This document shows positions 45,472 to 56,745 of a stretch of DNA of 64,000 nt, piece by piece. The stretch is from Prunus persica (lineage: Eukaryota; Streptophyta; Magnoliopsida; Rosales; Rosaceae): assembly GCF_000346465.2 (NCBI RefSeq), contig NC_034012.1, forward strand, positions 8,912,294-8,976,293, read 5' to 3'. Position 1 is the first letter of the stretch. Each line of letters begins with the position of its first letter. The position numbers and the translations under genes are program-made. The notes beneath the pieces are model-generated. The model was not told the origin of the DNA. It was given only the letters and a program-made list of their open reading frames with translations, and did no database searches.

Positions 45472-48141
45472 ATGTCGAGGAAGAGATTGTTGATGCTGTT
45501 AAAACCGATCGACGTTTACTCAGATTCTCAATCAGACGGTCCATCTCGCATCACCAACCCTCACTCTCAGGTAATATGACGCCCTGCCTCTGCTTCTTTC
45601 ATATTTGAACTGTTTCCTCTATAAGGGTATAGTTAGATTATTCACTTATTCAGCTTAGCATTCCAAGTGTTTGCTAAAATGCCGAAGTTGATTTTAGTTT
45701 GAACACTTTGTCTGTCTGCTTTATTTTGTATTTAGCTTTGTAAATAAGAATTGGGAAATGAAGAGAAATGAGAAAAGCTTAGTTCTTTATAATAAAACTA
45801 ATTTCAATGAATGAAACAACTCCATAATGAGGGTGAAAATGAAATTAGAAGTGAGAACAGTGAAGAGATTTGTTCGTTGTGCCAATTTGTAAGATTTTTT
45901 AGTGTGGGTGAAATTTTGTCTTTTTAGTTCTTTTTCTTTGTTATATTGACTTTTTGAATAATAGTTTCATGTATGAGTATGCCATGCTTCAAGATGCCAA
46001 ATATGGTCAAGTTTTCATGTGTTTAGGCTTGCACAAAACTCAAGTATTTCTTCCTAGGATTCATGTTATATGGATATTAGCCTCTCACCCTGTGCTTTGC
46101 ATGCTTGAGGCCTTTTCAACAGAACCGAAGTTTGAGAAAACTGTTGGAATCAGTGGAGTGGGGAATAATTTTAAAACTAAACGGTGTGTGAACGTTTGAT
46201 TTCACTAGTTTAACCATGTAAATAAGAATGCCATACCCGGAAAAGATAAATAGGTTGATTTTGAAGTATTTAAATGTTCCACCAGAAGTTTTGGCATCAA
46301 GGTCAGATTACAAAATTTGTTCAATAGATTATCTCTTGGTTGTGGAAAATTTGGCCCGGAATTACAGTTAGAACTTGGACTTATTCTCCAAACTCTTTTC
46401 TTCTTTTACACCCTCTTGTTAACAAATTCTCCCACCCTCTACTCTTGAGTCAGTTTTAAACCCTTGTAATTCAGTTTCTTTTGAAGGAATTGCAGATGTT
46501 ACATCATTTGGAAAATAGGCTAAAGGTGCACAATGATGCAATAAATTTTTGTCAGAATATTTTGTGCCGCAAACCTGTTGAGTGGAAATCTATAGTCCTT
46601 AACAATCTATCACAGCCCATCCATGATGTGGATCTTGTAGTTACAGTTGGTGGCGATGGCACTCTATTACAAGCTAGCCATTTCATTGATGACTCAGTTC
46701 CAGTTCTAGGAGTGAATTCTGACCCCACACGGGCTGAAGAGGTTAGTTTCTTCTTTGGCTAAGCCATAGAGTGTTAGCCTTTATATTACCATATTAGTTT
46801 CCTGAGTTTTGCTTAATCATTGCTTGTAATGAATTCATCTTTTATTCTTTTTCCTGCTTTTGGGGCAGAGACTCGTATATATCAGAGCAGCTTATTTTCC
46901 ATATTTATTTGGTTAGGTGGAGAAGCTCAGCAATGAGATCGATGCTACTAGAAGCACAGGCTATCTTTGCGCTGTAACTGTCAATAACTTTGAACAGGTA
47001 AGACCACGGCATGAATTTGATGCAAAAGGAAAGCAGAATTGAGGCCAGTCAGAGTGTGGTTGCTCTATCCTAGGGTGTCTTTAGAACTAGTCATAAGGAA
47101 AGTACTCAATTGATATTTATTTGCTTACAAAAGCCTTCCTGATAAGGTGTTATAAGGCATCTATCTGGTGCATAAAATGACTTTTCTAAAATGGGGTTTG
47201 ATTAGTGGGGGGATCTGTGTAGCCAAGCCCAATCACTTAGGAGTAAGGCTAGGTGATTTTTTATTTCCAACTCTGTGTGGTTATTCTGCATAACTTCAAT
47301 ATGATACCATTTATCTGTTTTAGAGTTAGGAAGTGAATGATTTGTGGCAAAATCAGTGTTTTTGAGTCTTGAGGCAGGACTTCCATTTTTGGTTGCAACT
47401 TTTAGAATTGATCTTTTGAAAATTTGCTCTTTTTTGTTTTTTCTTCATAGGTACTGGACAACATCCTCGAGGGTCGAACAATTCCTTCAAAATTGACAAG
47501 GATATCCATATGTGTGAACTCGCAAGTGCTTTCAACTTATGCTCTTAATGATGTTTTGATCGCACATCCATGTCCAGCAGCAGTTTCACAGTTCTCATTC
47601 AAGTAAATCCTTATGTTCAGTTAGCATGTATCTACATTTTCCTATATTTGTTTGAACTCCTGAACTTCGCTCCCCACCTAAAAACAAAATAAACTTATAG
47701 ATAGAGCTCCTTGTCTGCAGAATTAAAAGTGATGACCAGCCATGTTCCCCCTTGGTGAACTCTCGATCAAGTGGTCTCAGAGTGTCAACCGCCGCGGGAT
47801 CAACAGCTGCGATGCTCTCAGCAGGCGGTTTTCTGATGCCCATCTTATCTGAGGATCTCCAGTTTATGGTAAGAGAGCCCATTTCACCAGGAGAGACCCC
47901 AAGCTTGATGCACGGATTAATCAAATCTCATCAATCCATGGATGCAACATGGTTTTGTAAAGAGGGTGCCATTTACATTGATGGTTCTCATGTTTTCTAT
48001 TCTATACAAAATGGGGATACAATTGAGATATCTTCAAGGGCCCCAATTTTGAAGGTTTTCTTATCTCAACGCTTACAGACAACAGTGAAGAAACTTGAGG
48101 AGGAATATTTACAGAAAAAAGAAATACTTTGTAAATACTAG
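45472..48141 (+). CDS. NADK3: NAD(H) kinase (NADK3-like), tandem copy 1, 332 aa, five exons
   Basis: It phosphorylates NADH/NAD to NADPH/NADP; Arabidopsis NADK3 prefers NADH and is peroxisomal. Exons: 45472-45570, 46496-46741, 46917-46997, 47451-47602 and 47721-48141; all introns are GT-AG, 999 nt in frame. The signature DVDLVVTVGGDGTLLQASHF carries the catalytic GGDGT motif. Further family blocks are DDSVPVLGVNSDPT, STYALNDVLIAHPCPA (the NE/D region), SGLRVSTAAGSTAAM and MVREPISPG. The C-terminus (EEYLQKKEILCKY) is about 16 residues longer than copy 2. Exon lengths and phases are the same as in copy 2 apart from the first and last. Its upstream region is the palindrome array, unlike copy 2. 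The start ATG at 45472 matches the copy 2 start by alignment. It appears functional. Confidence 0.9.
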
Positions 48142-48354
48142 CTGTCCTGTATGTGCTGAACTCATGATTTCTTCTGTCAATAAAATGACTATTTTTTATC
48201 TTTATTTAGAATTTTAATTGATTAATTATTTTTTAAATCACCAAATACACACCAACAACAACCCGTTACTGCAATGCATGTGTATGATAAAAAAAAATAA
48301 ATAAATGGTGATAACAAATAAGAAATGGTCATATTAAAAACAAAAGTAGGGTTA

Positions 48355-48425
48355 GTTCGGTGTAGGCGGTCCACTGGTAAGTCAATATCATTTTTCATTG
48401 GGTTAGACCCCATCAGCAAGTGATC
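48355..48425 (-). mobile_element. SINE-like fragment
   Basis: The minus strand reads GGGGTCTAACCCAATGAAAA, then ATTGACTTACCAGTGG, matching the SINE-like family at 24800-24975. Confidence 0.4.
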
Positions 48426-48727
48426 ATGTTTTAATTTAATTTACACTTCTTTATTGTTATTTTTTGTTACCATAATTTTTTAATTTAATTTAAACTTCTT
48501 TCTTTTTTATGACCCTTGAATTTTTGTTACTATTGCATATGTGAATGAAAACTGATGATTGATGCATAATGATTCTCACACGCATACACCCAATACGTAT
48601 TATAAGTATACCCTAACAATTGCTCACTGGACCCTTACAAATTACAATTGTTAAGTGAGGGCCTGTTTATGCAAAGTCTAGTCTTGGCCGACCTTTTGGC
48701 TGAACAACCGTCATACGCTTCACATAG

Positions 48728-48729
<2 letters not shown>

Positions 48730-48766
<37 letters not shown>
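48730..48766. repeat. (GA)n microsatellite in the NADK copy 2 leader
   Basis: A GA run of about 36 bp ends immediately before the copy 2 start codon. Copy 1 has only a short GAGAGAGA at the same place, so the run expanded after or differently between the copies. Confidence 0.9.
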
Positions 48767-48767
<1 letters not shown>

Positions 48768-48769
<2 letters not shown>

Positions 48770-51366
48770 GGCGACAAAGAGATTGTTGCTGCTGTTAAAA
48801 CCGTTCGACGTTTACCCAGTTTCCCAATCAGACGGTCTGGCTCGCATCACCAACCCTCAGGTACTATGACGCTTTTGCTTCTTTCTGATTCTGTGTCCGC
48901 TAGAACATGTATCTTATTGTGGACCCTCATATTTGAACTGCTTCCTCTAAAGCGTTGCTAGTTTTGATGATTCAATTGAAATATTCAGCTTAGCGTTCAA
49001 GTTGTTGGCTAAAATGCCCAAGTTGATGACTTTGGTTTGGATACTCATAGGTGGTGCGCTTGATTTTTAATTTATTTGTAAATGAGAAGTGGGAAATTAA
49101 AGGAAACAAAAAAGAAATTAGCTTTTCTTTATGAAAATATTCAATGAATTGAAAAACTCGATAATGCGAGTGAAAATGGAATTATAAGTAAGAAAAGTAA
49201 AGAGATTTGGACGTTTTACCAATTTGAAAGATGTTTTAATGACATTTTGTGGTGTTGAAAAAAATTCTTGTATGAGTATGCCATGCTTCAAGATGGCTTG
49301 CACAAAAGCTCCAGTATTCGGCTACTAGTTTCTCATCCCACACTTTGCATGATTGAGGCTTTTACAAACAGAACTGAAGTTTGAGAAAACTGTTGGAATA
49401 CAAAATGTTGATGTCACTAGTTTGATCCGGTAAACAAGAGGATGTTGTACCCAAAAAAGTTTTGACTCTATCATCGTATAGATAAATAAACTTAAGGACA
49501 CGATATCTCTTCTGTAGGTATGTCTTGTTTGTGGGAAGTTCGGAAAAAAAAATTACAGTTAAGAATATTCTGTAAACTTGTTTCTTCAATTACATTTTCC
49601 CTTAAATGGAGCCTCGAGTGAAGAGCAGAGAGCCATGGGCTTGCTTCTTCTCATAGTGTTCCAGACATTGATTGCCTTGCTATTTCTGAGGGATGGTTTG
49701 GTTCCATCTCTTTGTGAATTTTGCAGAGGCATACAAGTAACTCATCTCCTGTTGATTCATCATTTTATGTTTTTGCCCTAAACCCTAACCGTATATCCTT
49801 TTGTTGAGTCAGTTTACAACACCCTTATAATTCAGTTTCTTTTGAAGGAATTGCAGATATTACATTACTTGGACAACAGGCGAAAGGTGCACAAGGATGC
49901 AATAAACTTTTGTCAGAACATTTTGCACCACAAGCCTGTTGAGTGGAAATCCATAGTACGCAACAATCTATCAGAGCGCATCCGTGATGTGGACCTTGTT
50001 GTTACAGTTGGTGGTGATGGCACTCTGTTACAAGGTAGCCATTTCATTGATGACTCGGTTCCAGTTCTAGGAGTGAATTCTGACCCCACACAACCTGAAG
50101 AGGTTAGTTTAGCTAAGCCATAGAGTGTTAGCCTTTATGTCATCATATTAGTTCACTTCACCAAGTCTCACTTAATTGCTCGTAATCAATTCATCGTTTT
50201 TTAATTTTTTCCTGCTTTTGAGGCAGATACTCATATAAATCGTTGCAGCTTATCTACTGTATTTTACTTCGTTAGGTTGAGAAGCTCAGTAATGAAATTG
50301 ATGCTAATAGAAGCACAGGCTATCTTTGCGGTGCAACTGTCAACAACTTTGAACAGGTAAAACTCTGCCAATGAATTCAGTTGATTGGAGACAAGTCAGT
50401 TTGGTTCCTCATTTCGAGGGTGTATTTAAAACTAGTCAGTACTTGAAGGAAAGGAAACATCTAATGTTCACAAAAGAGTTAGGCATTCATCTTCAACATA
50501 AGTTTCTCTGTCATGCTCAAACTTTTAGTTACGAGGAATATTTCCATCAAAATGATCCCTAGTACTACTTCTCTCCAGTAACCACCTTCTTTAAAGGAGA
50601 GTAAGAGTTCTCAAAGGAAATCTATTTGCGTGCAGAATCCGTCCTGCTCTGGTGTTAAAGGCATCTCTTTTGTTCTTTTTAGGTACTGGACAGTATCCTC
50701 GAGGATCGAGCTATTCCTTCCAAATTGACAAGGATATCTGTATCCGTAAACTCACAACCGCTTTCAACTTATGCTCTTAATGATATGTTAATTGCACATC
50801 CATGTCCAGCGGCACTTTCACGGTTCTCATTCAAGTAACGTTCTTTCATGATCTAATGGTCAGATAGCTGTATATTCAACTGGTTTCTTTAGTTAACATG
50901 CATCTAACTTTTATTCTTTAAATTCCTCAACTTCCCTCCCCACCTCAAAGCAAAATAAATTTATAGATTAGAGATCATTGTTTGCAGAATTAAAGGGGAT
51001 GACCAGCCATGCGCCCCCTTTGCGCACTCTCGATCAAGTGGTCTCAGAGTTTCAACAGCTGCTGGATCAACAGCTGCAATGCTCTCAGCAGGCGGGTTTC
51101 CGATGCCCATATTATCCCAGGATCTCCAGTATATGGTAAGAGAGCCCATCTCACCAGGAGTGGCCTCAAGCTTAATGCACGGGTTAATCAAATCTCATCA
51201 GTCCATGGAAGCTACATGGTTTGGTAAAAAGGGGGTCATATATATTGATGGTTCTCATGTTTCCCATACTATAAAAAATGGGGATGCCATTGAGATATCT
51301 TCCAAGGCCCCAATTTTGAAGGTTTTCTTGCCTCACCATTTACAGAACATTAGTGAAGAAACGTGA
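48768..51366 (+). CDS. NADK3: NAD(H) kinase (NADK3-like), tandem copy 2, 316 aa, five exons
   Basis: Same family and reaction as copy 1. Exons: 48768-48860, 49857-50102, 50276-50356, 50683-50834 and 50988-51366; 951 nt in frame. The start MATKRLLLLLKPFDVYP resembles Arabidopsis NADK3, and the length (316 aa) is the family's usual one (about 317). The GGDGT motif and all blocks listed for copy 1 are present. Near the end, one extra base relative to copy 1 ('cagaacattag' against 'cagacaacag') shifts the frame and gives the shorter tail NISEET. The copies lie head to tail 626 bp apart. High exon similarity and partly conserved intron sequence show a fairly recent duplication. It appears functional. 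Confidence 0.9.
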
Positions 51367-52034
51367 GGAGGCATATTTAGATAAAAATAAATTAAACATT
51401 TTTTGTAAATACAAGCTGTGCATACGTGCGGAACTTTTGTAAACATGCCTCCTCACGTGTTTGTAAGATTTTGATTCTTTGATTTCCAGGAGAAATTTAC
51501 TAAGTTCAACATAGCTATGTAGACATGGTGAATGTATACAAATGGAATTGTTTTGGTTTCCTCATCATTAATTGGTTGCATACAGCAGCTATATGATCTG
51601 TTAAGACTGCAATCCTATATTACGTTTTTTTCCCTCCCACCTACCAATTATTACCAATTAATGAAAATTTTCTGATCGTCATTAATTGCATAAGGGATTT
51701 CCAGTGGAGAAGAGGGGAGGGGGAAAGAGTGAGAGGTGAATCAGTTTCCAGCATGCAAACCCTTTGCCATTTAAACTATTAACACAACACGTCCATCTCT
51801 GATGTGGGATACTCTCGACAGCTTCACCCAAAGCAAAGGGTCACCACGAAGGCATGTTACGAGAATTTTTTTTTTCCTAAAAAAGAAATTATAGTCATAG
51901 TAAACATATCCAGCATGACCTTCAGCAAACAGTGAACTCTCGACTTCAAGCCTAGAACCTGAAAATCCAGGTCATGAAGATTCAGCAATGGATTATTGGC
52001 AGCAATGTCAATTTAGCAGAACCAAGATTGAAAC
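51367..52034. other. Convergent spacer between NADK copy 2 and HEI10
   Basis: 3' UTRs and spacer; no gene seen. Confidence 0.5.
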
Positions 52035-54261
52035 TTACGTGAACATCTGGGGACGGTTACGAGAGAGCTGAGGCCTCTTTATTGGGGAGAGTATCAAGTT
52101 CCTTAAGGTCATTGAGGGGTTGCTAGCTCCAGTTCCAAACATAGGGTGAGCACCAGCCCTTCTGTTCACAGCATCAACTGGAATAGCAGCTTGTTTTGCC
52201 GGTGAGCCAACAGAGATGTCAAAAGGACCACCAGAGTTTGAACTATTCTGTCTTGCTGGCCATATATCCTCCTTTGGCCCTGGAGTTTCAGGAGTGAGAA
52301 CCGGCCAATCTGCAAGAAATAAGTCAACTGGCTTTCGAAATATTTGAGCCAGCAAAAAAACATAATGCTATGAAGTACTGTTCAGTGTCATGATAGCATC
52401 AAACGTCAAAACTTTGTAGTGTTATTTTTCAAAATTAGTATATGGATTTTCTGTACTCTTATACAATATTATTTCTAGTATGTCATGAAATACTATCCCG
52501 GTGTTGACAATTAGTCGATTGAACTGTAATTCTGCAACTTTAAAAGGATAAAAGTTACCTTTTCTAACAGCTTCTCTGTTATCCAAGATGTTAGCTTGGT
52601 TTGAGAAAAGATCAGGCTCATTTCTTGAATAGAAATTGGTCGCAGGTTGAAGGGCGGATCGTTTAACTGACTCGTACTCACTCCTCAATTGATCATACAT
52701 TTCATCTAGTTTTCTCTTCTGTCTGGTGGTACATGAAAAGTCAAGAAAATCAATATATTAGGGCCCCAACAATGCAAATATGCCTCAGGAAATAGTATCA
52801 GTAGGTGGGGAATGGACACAAGACCTGGATTTCTCTGCAAATTTTTCCTGGAGCTCCTGCTTATCTTTGGACAAGCTTTCAATCTCTTGTTCCATCATTT
52901 GACACCTCTTCGCCATTTTCTGGTATGCAGTATGCACCTGTTCCAATTTCTCAGTGAACTTTTCTTGCATTGCTTCACATTTCTGCCGGAATTGAGCTAC
53001 TATTCTGTTCATCTTGAACTGCATTTCCAGTTCCTTTTGCCCAATGTAAAACATGATACTCCTGTGTGCACTCTTCATTACTAAGAACATTGTTAAGGGA
53101 AACATGTACAGACCATTGTCTCTGTTACAAAACAGTGAGAAAAATTGCTTACAATATACACCTTATTTGGTTTGGTCACTCCCTCATAAAAAATGCACCA
53201 ATGGCTATGTGTTATCCCATTTTATGCTGTTCTTTCCAGATAATGGAGCAGTTTTCAAGTATCAGATTATTAAATTGCAGAGCAAATGGAAAAGGATACA
53301 TATCTGTGGAGACACTCCAGCCATGGCCATCTGAAACAGAATATGTTAGAATGTTAGCAAGAAATCAAGTTAAAGGATACAGAATGTAAGGAAAAGTAAT
53401 AGTACCGAGCAGGGGGTAAGATTCCATTGAATAAGGTAATATAAAGTTTGAAGACAAGCTAAGTCTATCCATTTAGGAATGCTTGCTTACATTTACCCAT
53501 TCATCGTTTGGATTGATATCCACAGGTTTCATAAGACTGCCAAGAATAGAGAACAATGAGATAGGCAGAATTAAATAAGACAACTGCTTTATGAAAGTAG
53601 GAAACAGGTTTGCCACATTGTTTCTATTAAAAACCCAAGTATTATTGGTGCCAGGATCTGTCAAATTACAGCTTTCTTTTTTTTGGTAAGATAATAAAAC
53701 TTGCCTTTTGGGTTCTATCAAAGAATTGCTTAAACTGGTTCTTACAGGAAAATAATTCTGCAGCAACCATTGATGCCAGAAACAGAATAAATTTTGTCTT
53801 CAGCATTCATTCCATGTAGTCCATATATTTACACTCTCATATTACTTATTATTATTAACAAAGAAAAAACTACAACCTCTCATTTTATGTTCATGGATGC
53901 TAAGCAGACCTGCACACCTAAAAAAGGCCAAGGCTTAAAGAATACAAATTCCCAGACAAATGCTAGATTGTCTAAGATCTTTACCAACTCTTACCTCTTA
54001 GAGAGCACTTGATCACAAATGGGACATGCTCCATCATTGCCAAGGATCTTGCTGGCATCCTCTGTGCCTTTTCACACTATTAAGGAAACTTTTATGCAAA
54101 TATACCAATCAACCCTAAATCCACAAAAAAGAAAAAAGAAAAGTTACAGCTATAAAACTGTAGAGGGAAAATTTTCCTTTGCATAGGATACACAAAAGGT
54201 GGCCACAGGTGGTGGAAACAGCTCGCCCTTCTACTTCTCGCCAACACGCATTGCATCTCAT
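52035..54261 (-). CDS. HEI10: HEI10 meiotic crossover RING E3 ligase, 304 aa, seven exons
   Basis: This is the ZMM-class protein that coarsens along the synaptonemal complex and sets class I crossover number. Exons in transcript order: 54261-54192, 54067-53995, 53536-53491, 53330-53300, 53080-52825, 52722-52559, 52309-52035; 915 nt in frame, and 304 aa equals Arabidopsis HEI10. The N-terminal RING-like domain has C3, C6, C19, H21, C24, C38 and C41. MKPVDINPNDEWVN and MAMAGVSPQILMKSAHRS follow. A long coiled coil comes next (about residues 90-170: MNRIVAQFRQKCEAMQ, EQVHTAYQKMAKRCQMMEQE). The C-terminus has RNLILSPIKRPQLSRNRPQMFT. The TAA stop lies in TTCACGTAAGT, which is also a splice-donor-like site, so a longer tail is possible. 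Nothing suggests loss of function. Confidence 0.93.
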
Positions 54262-54274
54262 TTTAGCCTTCAAA

Positions 54275-55745
54275 GACAATCTTTAATGCAATGGCATGTC
54301 TGGGGCATATAAAACATGTTGATCAACAACGCTATCTCAAGGTTTCTCAACTGATTTATATGCCTGCTGTTATTGGTTTCACATGAGAAACCAGAGAGGC
54401 TTGTAGCCAAATAAACAAAGGAAGCATAATATTTTTCCAATTTAGAGAAGATATAAGCATTAGGTGAAGTCATGCTTCAATGACATGGACATACAAAGAA
54501 ACTACCATAACGCAAATGATGTCTCATGAAGACAAATTAGCAAAAGAAGATACCAGTCTGTTCATAATGGACACAAAAGGCATGATGGTTTTGAAATTCA
54601 GAGTAGTTGTTACAACTTACAAACGGGAATTCAAAATTAAAGCAATGAAAGAGAACCTGTCCCAAAAATACAGTTAAGTTTTGAAGTCTTAAGTGACTAG
54701 AAAATTTCAAAAACATTGAAAAGCTAAGATGCTAATCTCAAAATTTCAACAAGTATGAAGTTTACAGTTAAGTGGTGCACTCCGTACTACAAGACTTCGA
54801 AACAGCGTAGAGATCTGTTATGTGCCTCATCATGTGTACGTTAACTCAGGTAAGGGTAGGATGCTCCTCTATTTAAATCACTTACTCAAGTCTGTTTTGA
54901 CCGACAACAGTTAGCACAACAAAAAACCATTCCATCAGGTTTTAATCTTATACATGTTAGGTAATTTATTCATCTCATGAAATACTAAACTACTTTAGGT
55001 CAGCAATATCAAATATGCCACAAATTCAAAGAATGAGAAGATTGACATGAGCTTCATATGCGACTGTTAACATAAAATTTTAGCCATAGTTGTGTGTTTT
55101 TTTTTTCACTTTCCACCAAAACTTTGAACCAATGTCTGAAATAGAAGTAAAGAACTCACTGAGTATTTTATATATGAGAAATATGTTAAATCAATTATGT
55201 ACAAATTAACAAAAATAGAAGTAAAGAACTCACTGAGTAATTTCTTTTTAAATTACTCTCTTTTTGTTCATCATTTCTACGGCAAAAATATGCAGAGAAA
55301 GAAAATACCTTCATGCTCACTGACAATATAATTTCCGAAATAAAAAGCATAAAAATACCGAAGACTACCCATCAATAAGTACTTATTGCATCGTATATGC
55401 AAATTCCTTTGATTTTAACGTTTTCTCAGCGACCAAACAGAGAAAAGAGAGTTCTAAACTTGAAAATAGAATCGTACCTGAACGTTAACCAAAATTCTGC
55501 GCCAAAACTTTGATTTAGTTGCTTGCGAAGAAAGCGTTCGAACTATCAACATACAGATAGGCTAATTGCGATTTTGCGCTCGTAAAACTTGGCCGTTTCA
55601 CGGTGTAAGCTCCGATCAGTAAAATAAACTTCCTGAAAACGCCAAGGAAAGTGAAAATTACAGATGACAGGACGAGAAAATTGACGATGAAATCCAAATC
55701 ACGGCATGGTAAAACTTACAGAGATTTATCGCAAAAGTTGAATTT
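54275..55745 (-). promoter_or_regulatory. HEI10 leader and probable leader intron
   Basis: A minus-strand donor CAG|GTACGAT at 55478/55477 follows a leader-like stretch up to about 55740. An acceptor-like TTTGAAG lies just before the HEI10 ATG. No coding sequence is seen between, so the HEI10 5' UTR is probably spliced. No clear TATA box. Confidence 0.4.
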
Positions 55746-56083
55746 TTCTTTGTTCTTTTGTCTCTTCCAATTGGAAAAATGAGTTTTCAGCTATACGGAG
55801 GGAACTCAGGGAGAGAACTGAAGAAACGCCCTAGGGGTTTGAGAATGGATTTGGCGGGAAATGTTCTTGCTCTGGAAGATTGGTGTGTACGGCTTCTGAT
55901 TCGAATCAGAAATGGCGGGGACAAGTCACGAGCTCTGGTTTGAGATTTTGTTTATGAGAACGAAACGTTTTTTTTGTGATTTTAAATTCCAAGAACCGTA
56001 GCGATATGTACGCCTGGCGATATGATATTCGGGTCGGTTTTAATTGATATGAATGGCCGACTCGAGCCCAAGTCTCTATGAAC

Positions 56084-56736
56084 CTTTTTTTTTTTTTTGT
56101 TTTTTTTGGTGAAGAAACGGGCCTAAAGTCCAACAAAAAAAAATAAACAATAGTTCGAGGCTTACAGATTTCAAGTAAATCTTCATTAAGAAAGGACCTA
56201 ATACTGTCAGGAGGGTTATGGAAGGTTGACAGACCCAACTCAAGACATGAACCCAATTCAGCTAGTTTATCTACTAGCATGTTGCACTCACGATATACAT
56301 GATGAATAGAACAAACCCAGTTTTTGTTTATATAGTCTTGGCATCCCCACAACATAGCAACAAGAGGATGAAGGTCTTCCACATTTTTGTGAAGAAGGTG
56401 TACTGCGGTCGTTGAGTCAGACTCAAGCACAACTGCACTGCAACCTATATCCCAAGCAATTTTCAATCCAAGATAGATGCCCCATAACTCAGCTTCCAAG
56501 ACTTGTCCTACACCAAGATTAACAGCAAAGCCTCTCATCCACTGCCCAGAACTATCTCTTAGTACACTCCCAGCAGCATTGCGTCCATCCTCACCTTTTC
56601 TGCATCCGTCAGTATTGATTTTAATCACTCCTTTATTTGGATATTGCCAAGAGAGCGCAGCGAGAGAGCGGGTGGGTTTTCTAGTTTTTTCAATATTGGC
56701 TTGTGTCCAATCTACAGCAACCATAAGAATGACGTG
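56084..56736 (-). mobile_element. 5'-truncated LINE (non-LTR retrotransposon) with RNase H domain
   Basis: The minus strand encodes an RNase H domain: KINTDGCRKGEDG, AELWGIYLGLKIAW, VLESDSTTAVHLL and HVYRECNMLVDKLAELG, keeping the D-E-D-D catalytic set. Its 3' end is an A tract (plus-strand T run from 56085). The 9-bp direct repeat TCTATGAAC flanks it (56075-56083 and 56737-56745) as a target-site duplication. The reverse transcriptase and endonuclease parts are missing, so the copy is dead on arrival. Translation without a stop into the A tract suggests the original stop is lost. It inserted upstream of HEI10. Confidence 0.85.
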
Positions 56737-56745
56737 TCTATGAAC

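Larger units (their letters stand above)
48142..48767. other. Spacer between NADK copies, promoter of copy 2
   Basis: AT-rich spacer carrying the SINE-like fragment (48355-48425, -). Homology to the copy 1 leader begins near 48665 ('gcaaagtctag', 'ggctgaacaaccgtca'), so the duplication boundary lies here. Confidence 0.55.

Noticed and set aside
55758..55943. 61-codon plus-strand frame opposite the HEI10 upstream region
   Set aside because: No similarity recognised and too short; could be a leader of an unseen divergent transcript but nothing supports it.
55906..56724. Whole 272-codon minus-strand frame as a gene
   Set aside because: The RNase H part belongs to the truncated LINE; the rest is read-through past its A tract into flanking DNA.
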